From NCBI GenBank assembly GCA_900551155.1, contig URVA01000061.1, forward strand, positions 1-8,113: a stretch of 8,113 nt of DNA, in the 5' to 3' direction. Numbering within the stretch: position 1 is the first letter of the stretch; every line of letters begins with the position of its first letter. The notes beneath the pieces are model-generated. The model was not told where the DNA came from. It made no database searches and worked only from the letters and a program-made list of their open reading frames with translations. Source of the DNA: an uncultured Eggerthella sp. (GTDB lineage Bacteria > Actinomycetota > Coriobacteriia > Coriobacteriales > Eggerthellaceae). The translations under genes were made by a program, and so were the position numbers. This document shows, in pieces, positions 4,937 through 8,113 of this stretch.

Positions 4937-7222
4937 TTAAAGTTCTTCAAACTTAATACCTTCGCCAAAGCTATTCGACAAAATTGACTTAATACGACTA
5001 GCTTCATCATCTGCTGATGAGCCAGCTTGAGGTGCAGGTGTATCTGTCGATGAAGTGGTCTGAGACGCGGGTTCATCTGTTGATGAAGCGGTTTGAGGTG
5101 CAGGTGCATCTACTGACGGGGCAGCTTGAGGTAGGGATGCATCCGCCGTCGAAACAGATACCGCAGAACCTACTTCAGCTACATCCGCATCAACACCATC
5201 ATCTTCTGAATAAAAGGCATCTTCGTAAGCCTCTAGAGGAACGCGATCGTCGTCGTTATAAGGAGCTGCTATAGGCTCATTTCCACCGAGGGGACTTACT
5301 TCAGGATGCATGCTTGGAGCCTGAATTGGTTCTGCTTCTTTTCTTGCCTGAGCTGCACGCGCCGCTTCTTGCGCAGCCTGCACTGCAGCACGAACTCGAT
5401 CAGCTTGCGCCGCAACACCCGAATTATTCGAAGCGCCCGATTGAGCACCACCAGGTTGAGAACCTGCCTGGGGCGAATTAAAGGAAGAAGAAACTGTTGC
5501 CGTTGCCGCAGGACCATCACCTTGACCCCCTGCTTCAAGCACCAGGCGATACGGAACTTGGCCTCCCGCTACTGATTCAATAGTCTGAGCCAAAAGTTGC
5601 TGAACTTCTGGCTTTTGAGCGGCAGTATAGGCAAACCCGTTGTCTTTAGCAAAGGTAACCACAAGACCGCTTCCATTAGCCTCGCCTGCAACTTTAGCGT
5701 TCATAAACAACACACCACGTGCAGGATTCGATTTACGCAAAGAAGTGGTTACTGCATGCCAGAAACGCTGTACGGCAGCAGGGTTGGTTAAATCAATTGT
5801 GGCCTGAGACGCTGCTGGTGTAGCAGATGCTGGCACTGAAGGTGCTGGTGCTGCAGGTGTTGCTGGCGCTACCCCTTGCGACGCCGCCGAAACTGCTGGC
5901 GTTACTGCGGGCGATGCCTGCGCCTGCGTCGCTGGCAAGACAACTGGCACAGAGGATGCCACCCGTGATGCCGTAGGTGGTTCTACTGTTACTTGTTGTG
6001 TTGCCACTGCCTGGGTTGGTGCTGCTGGCTGAGATAGTGCTGCTTCCTGAGCTACTGCAGCCGAAACACTAATCTGTCCCGATTCTAACTTGCGCTCTAG
6101 CTCTTCTACTCGTTCTGCTAAAGCCTCAATAGTCAAATCGGAATCAGGCCTAATCATACGCGTAAGAGCAATTTCAAAACTCAAACGTGGATTGCTTGAC
6201 GTACACAATTCCTTAGAAAGATCTCCTAAGACCAAAAGCAGGCGGCTTAAGCGATCTTCACCAAACAGCTTTAACTGATCCACCATGGCTTTGCGGACTG
6301 CTTCATTTACATGAATTTCCACTTCAATGCCAGCAATGGAAAGCAGATACATATTACGAATGTATTCCGCCAAATCGCGAACAAATTGAGCAAGGTCTGC
6401 ACCCGTTTCTACATAGCGTGCAACCCAGTTAAAACAGGCAGCAGCATCGCGCCTACCAATGGCCAATACGATTTCTGAAAGATCAGTCTCGTCAAGAGAA
6501 CCCAATAAATTCTGGGCACCTGCTAAAGTTACATGGCCATCGCCAAACGCTATAAGCTGCTCAAGTGAGGTTAGCGCGTTACGCATTCCACCTTCGGCGC
6601 GATAAGCGATTAGATCAAGTGCTTCGCCTTCAAAATCCACGCCTTCCTCAACACAAATTGCGCCCAAACGAGACACGATAGCCTCATTGGAAATGCGATG
6701 AAAATCAAAACGCTGGCAACGCGACTGAATAGTACCAGGTACCTGCTGAGGATCGGTGGTACAAAGAATAAACATTACATGAGCAGGAGGTTCCTCTAAT
6801 GTTTTAAGCAAAGCATTAAAAGCCTGCATCGAAAGCATATGAGCCTCGTCGATAATGTAGACTTTCCAAGCACCGCGTGTTGGTGCGTAGTTTACACGAG
6901 AAATAATTTCTTCACGAACATTATCAACGCCCGTACGGCTTGCCGCGTCCAGTTCATACACGTCAGGATGCGTTCCTTGAGCTATTGCTTCACATTCTGA
7001 GCATGTGCCATCAGGATCAGTGGTGGGACCTTTTTCGCACAAAAGTGCTTTGGCAAGAATACGTGCCATGGTGGTTTTGCCCGTGCCTCGTGGCCCGCAG
7101 AACAAATACGCATGAGAAACTTTATCCTGCTCGATGGCGTTCTTTAAAGTGCGTTCAATATGTTCCTGTCCTACTACGTCAGAAAAAGTGGTGGGACGAT
7201 ATTTGCGATAGAGTGCCTCCAT
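4937..7222 (-). CDS. dnaX: DnaX, DNA polymerase III subunit tau/gamma
   Basis: DnaX is the ATPase of the clamp loader, which opens and loads the beta clamp and ties the polymerases together. The 761-residue protein starts with the AAA+ core: YRKYRP at 5-10, Walker A GPRGTGKT at 43-50, a zinc module (Cys62, Cys74, Cys77), Walker B VYIIDEAH at 121-128, the sensor-1 region CTTDP at 154-158 and the SRC arginine-finger motif near 167-169. Domain III runs to about 357, followed by a short coiled segment (AERVEELERKLES). A long Ala/Pro/Gln linker (about 385-475) leads to a second folded region (about 477-562) and an acidic, repeat-bearing tail. The zinc module has Asp at one of the usual four Cys positions. 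No A6-type slippery site was seen past domain III, so a frameshifted gamma form is not indicated. The ATG lies 3 nt after the dedA stop, with GAGGA 10 nt upstream. Confidence 0.97.
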   Translation of the reverse strand: MEALYRKYRPTTFSDVVGQEHIERTLKNAIEQDKVSHAYLFCGPRGTGKTTMARILAKALLCEKGPTTDPDGTCSECEAIAQGTHPDVYELDAASRTGVDNVREEIISRVNYAPTRGAWKVYIIDEAHMLSMQAFNALLKTLEEPPAHVMFILCTTDPQQVPGTIQSRCQRFDFHRISNEAIVSRLGAICVEEGVDFEGEALDLIAYRAEGGMRNALTSLEQLIAFGDGHVTLAGAQNLLGSLDETDLSEIVLAIGRRDAAACFNWVARYVETGADLAQFVRDLAEYIRNMYLLSIAGIEVEIHVNEAVRKAMVDQLKLFGEDRLSRLLLVLGDLSKELCTSSNPRLSFEIALTRMIRPDSDLTIEALAERVEELERKLESGQISVSAAVAQEAALSQPAAPTQAVATQQVTVEPPTASRVASSVPVVLPATQAQASPAVTPAVSAASQGVAPATPAAPAPSVPASATPAASQATIDLTNPAAVQRFWHAVTTSLRKSNPARGVLFMNAKVAGEANGSGLVVTFAKDNGFAYTAAQKPEVQQLLAQTIESVAGGQVPYRLVLEAGGQGDGPAATATVSSSFNSPQAGSQPGGAQSGASNNSGVAAQADRVRAAVQAAQEAARAAQARKEAEPIQAPSMHPEVSPLGGNEPIAAPYNDDDRVPLEAYEDAFYSEDDGVDADVAEVGSAVSVSTADASLPQAAPSVDAPAPQTASSTDEPASQTTSSTDTPAPQAGSSADDEASRIKSILSNSFGEGIKFEEL
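5025..5140 (-). repeat. Degenerate 33-bp tandem repeat in the dnaX tail
   Basis: About 3.5 units of 33 bp run at 5025-5057, 5058-5090, 5091-5123 and partly from 5124. Each plus-strand unit begins near CTTGAGGTGCAGGTG and most end in a GATGAAG-like sequence. They encode 11-residue units of the type APAPQTASSTD and EPASQTTSSTD near residues 695-735. The unit length is in frame, so gain or loss of copies would change tail length without breaking the gene. Confidence 0.75.
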
Positions 7223-7225
7223 GAT

Positions 7226-7963
7226 TTAGTTATCCTCATCATTTCTTGCATGCTTAGCACGAGCAAGGCGCTCTGCTTCTACAGCAGTTTCTACCTGAAA
7301 ATCACGAGCGCCACTTTTGCGAGCAGAAAGCGCTGCTTTAACTGCACCTATAACCGCAGGCGCTACCGAAACAGCAACAATACCTAGAACAATTACTTCG
7401 AAATGCTCCTGCACGAAAGGAACGCCCCCGAAGAAGTAACCAACTAACACAAAAAGCGATACCCAAGAAAGACCACCCAAGCAGTTAAAGAATGTAAACT
7501 TCGCAAAGTTCATATGTCCTGTACCTGCAATAAAGGGAGCAAAAGTACGGAAAAAGGGCATGAAACGCGTAATTACAATGGTAAGACCGCCATACTTTTC
7601 AAAGAAATGGTCAAGCTTTGCCATACGCTCTGGCGTAAGTGCTTTGACTTTACCTGAGTCAATAATGCGAGAGCCGAATAAGCGAGCAATCCAATAATTT
7701 GAAGTATTACCCAAAATTGCTGCAGCATAAAAAACGATGAGCGTAGCAGCAAGGCTTAATCCACCGCCATCAGCAGAAAAAACCCCTGCAGCGAAGAGAA
7801 GCGAATCACCTGGCAAGAAAGGAAAAAATACCAAGCCGGTTTCAATAAAAACAATAAGGAAAAGCGGAGTATATACCCAAATTGGTCCGAGGGTAATAAT
7901 CCAACCTGCAATAGCGCCTCGCGGATCTTGAAGAAGGCCCAGAATAAAGTCGATGAATTCCAT
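7226..7963 (-). CDS. DedA-family membrane protein (VTT domain)
   Basis: DedA proteins are inner-membrane proteins; recent work assigns some members the recycling of undecaprenyl phosphate across the membrane. The 245-residue protein shows hydrophobic segments near 21-45, 53-62, 70-88, 128-147, 157-180 and 188-212, and a charged C-terminal tail. Key residues match those essential in E. coli YqjA/YghB: Glu41 in FIETGL, Asp53 in LPGDSLL, Arg133 and Arg139 in TRFMPFFRTFAPFIAG. The ATG at 7961-7963 is chosen because AGGAG lies 4 nt upstream; a TTG eight codons earlier extends the frame but lacks such a site. The stop lies 3 bp before dnaX, so the two are likely translationally coupled. The lipid substrate cannot be read from the sequence. 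Confidence 0.92.
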   Translation of the reverse strand: MEFIDFILGLLQDPRGAIAGWIITLGPIWVYTPLFLIVFIETGLVFFPFLPGDSLLFAAGVFSADGGGLSLAATLIVFYAAAILGNTSNYWIARLFGSRIIDSGKVKALTPERMAKLDHFFEKYGGLTIVITRFMPFFRTFAPFIAGTGHMNFAKFTFFNCLGGLSWVSLFVLVGYFFGGVPFVQEHFEVIVLGIVAVSVAPAVIGAVKAALSARKSGARDFQVETAVEAERLARAKHARNDEDN

Positions 7964-7993
7964 TAGACTCCTGCGGTTTTCCGACAAAAACGG

Positions 7994-8032
7994 TCAAAAC
8001 AAATTTCGCCGATCAAAAGGTGACCGGCGAAA
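7994..8032 (-). terminator. Terminator of the SRP RNA gene
   Basis: On the minus strand TTTCGCCGGTC (8022-8032) pairs with GATCGGCGAAA (8004-8014) over 11 bp with one G-U pair and a 7-nt loop. It is followed by the T-rich TTTGTTTTG. It lies 18 bp after the end of the SRP RNA and upstream of dedA. Some read-through into dedA is possible, since only about 30 bp remain for a dedA promoter. Confidence 0.75.
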
Positions 8033-8050
8033 CAACAATCAAGTATCTCG

Positions 8051-8113
8051 AAAAGGCCTGGGCGCTCGTCAGCGGTCCCTTATGGCTGCTTCCTCCCGGA
8101 CCTGACCAGGTTC
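8051..8113 (-). ncRNA. ffs: Signal recognition particle RNA, small bacterial type (3' part; 5' end outside window)
   Basis: The minus strand reads GGTCAGGTCCGGGAGGAAGC and then AGCC, the universal domain IV hairpin of SRP RNA that binds Ffh. The GNRA-type tetraloop is GGGA, and the asymmetric internal loops are flanked by CAGGTCC and AGCAGCC. The descending 3' strand ends in CGCCCAGGCC followed by TTTT. The matching 5' strand lies beyond the right edge, so the gene is truncated; the symmetry of the hairpin suggests a total near 100 nt, the short form without an Alu domain. Placement upstream of dnaX is common in Gram-positive genomes and supports the call. Confidence 0.93.

Noticed and set aside
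5597..5791. Plus-strand open frames across dnaX, moeA and recR (for example 2499-2909, 5306-5575, 6940-7224).
   Set aside because: They overlap clear conserved genes on the other strand, lack ribosome-binding sites and have no family motifs.
4937..7222. Programmed -1 frameshift in dnaX to make a gamma subunit.
   Set aside because: No A-rich slippery heptamer is visible after the AAA+ domains; the only longer A run is in the zinc module, far too early.
1..8113. CRISPR arrays, tRNA genes, insertion sequences and phage or defence genes.
   Set aside because: No regularly spaced repeats, cloverleaf sequences, transposase motifs or unfamiliar multi-gene blocks were found; apart from the intergenic elements this is ordinary core-genome sequence.

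Overview
The window is a compact chromosomal segment of about 8.1 kb from a bacterium with moderate G+C. The gene order SRP RNA, dedA, dnaX, ybaB, recR, the actinobacterial style of the proteins, and an FmdE-type protein beside molybdenum-cofactor (Moco) genes suggest an anaerobic actinomycete of the Coriobacteriia/Eggerthellaceae type. This is inferred from gene content and recalled family features; no search was run.

Layout. Positions 1-869, plus strand, hold the 3' end of moaA and all of moaC, the first two steps of molybdopterin synthesis. As read, moaA is frameshifted just before its conserved C-terminal tail. Positions 870-1245 hold no convincing gene but are rich in inverted repeats: overlapping terminator-like stems after moaC, a long-range 14-bp inverted repeat, a small hairpin, a 98-nt nested hairpin with 19-bp perfect arms, and a last hairpin that touches the mogA stop codon. 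Everything from 1246 to the right edge is on the minus strand. In transcription order from the right these are the 3' part of the SRP RNA (ffs) with its terminator, a DedA membrane protein, dnaX, ybaB, recR and an FmdE-like zinc protein. A strong 17-bp terminator follows, then moeA and a MogA/MoaB-family gene.

How the genes work together. moaA and moaC make cyclic pyranopterin monophosphate from GTP. MogA adenylates molybdopterin and MoeA inserts molybdate. These four genes form two arms that converge on the 870-1245 intergenic region. The genes for MPT synthase (moaD, moaE) and sulfur transfer (moeB) are not in the window. The dnaX-ybaB-recR block is a widespread replication/repair operon: clamp-loader ATPase, nucleoid-associated protein and recombination mediator. 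The FmdE-like gene lies between this block and the Moco genes and ends at the strong terminator, so it is probably transcribed with recR.

Points most worth a second look: the moaA frameshift, which loss of one copy of an 11-bp tandem repeat would explain; the 98-nt structured element inside a Moco locus; the hairpin that places the recR ribosome-binding site and GTG start in its loop; and the variant zinc site and repeat-bearing tail of DnaX. No clear undescribed multi-gene system was found.
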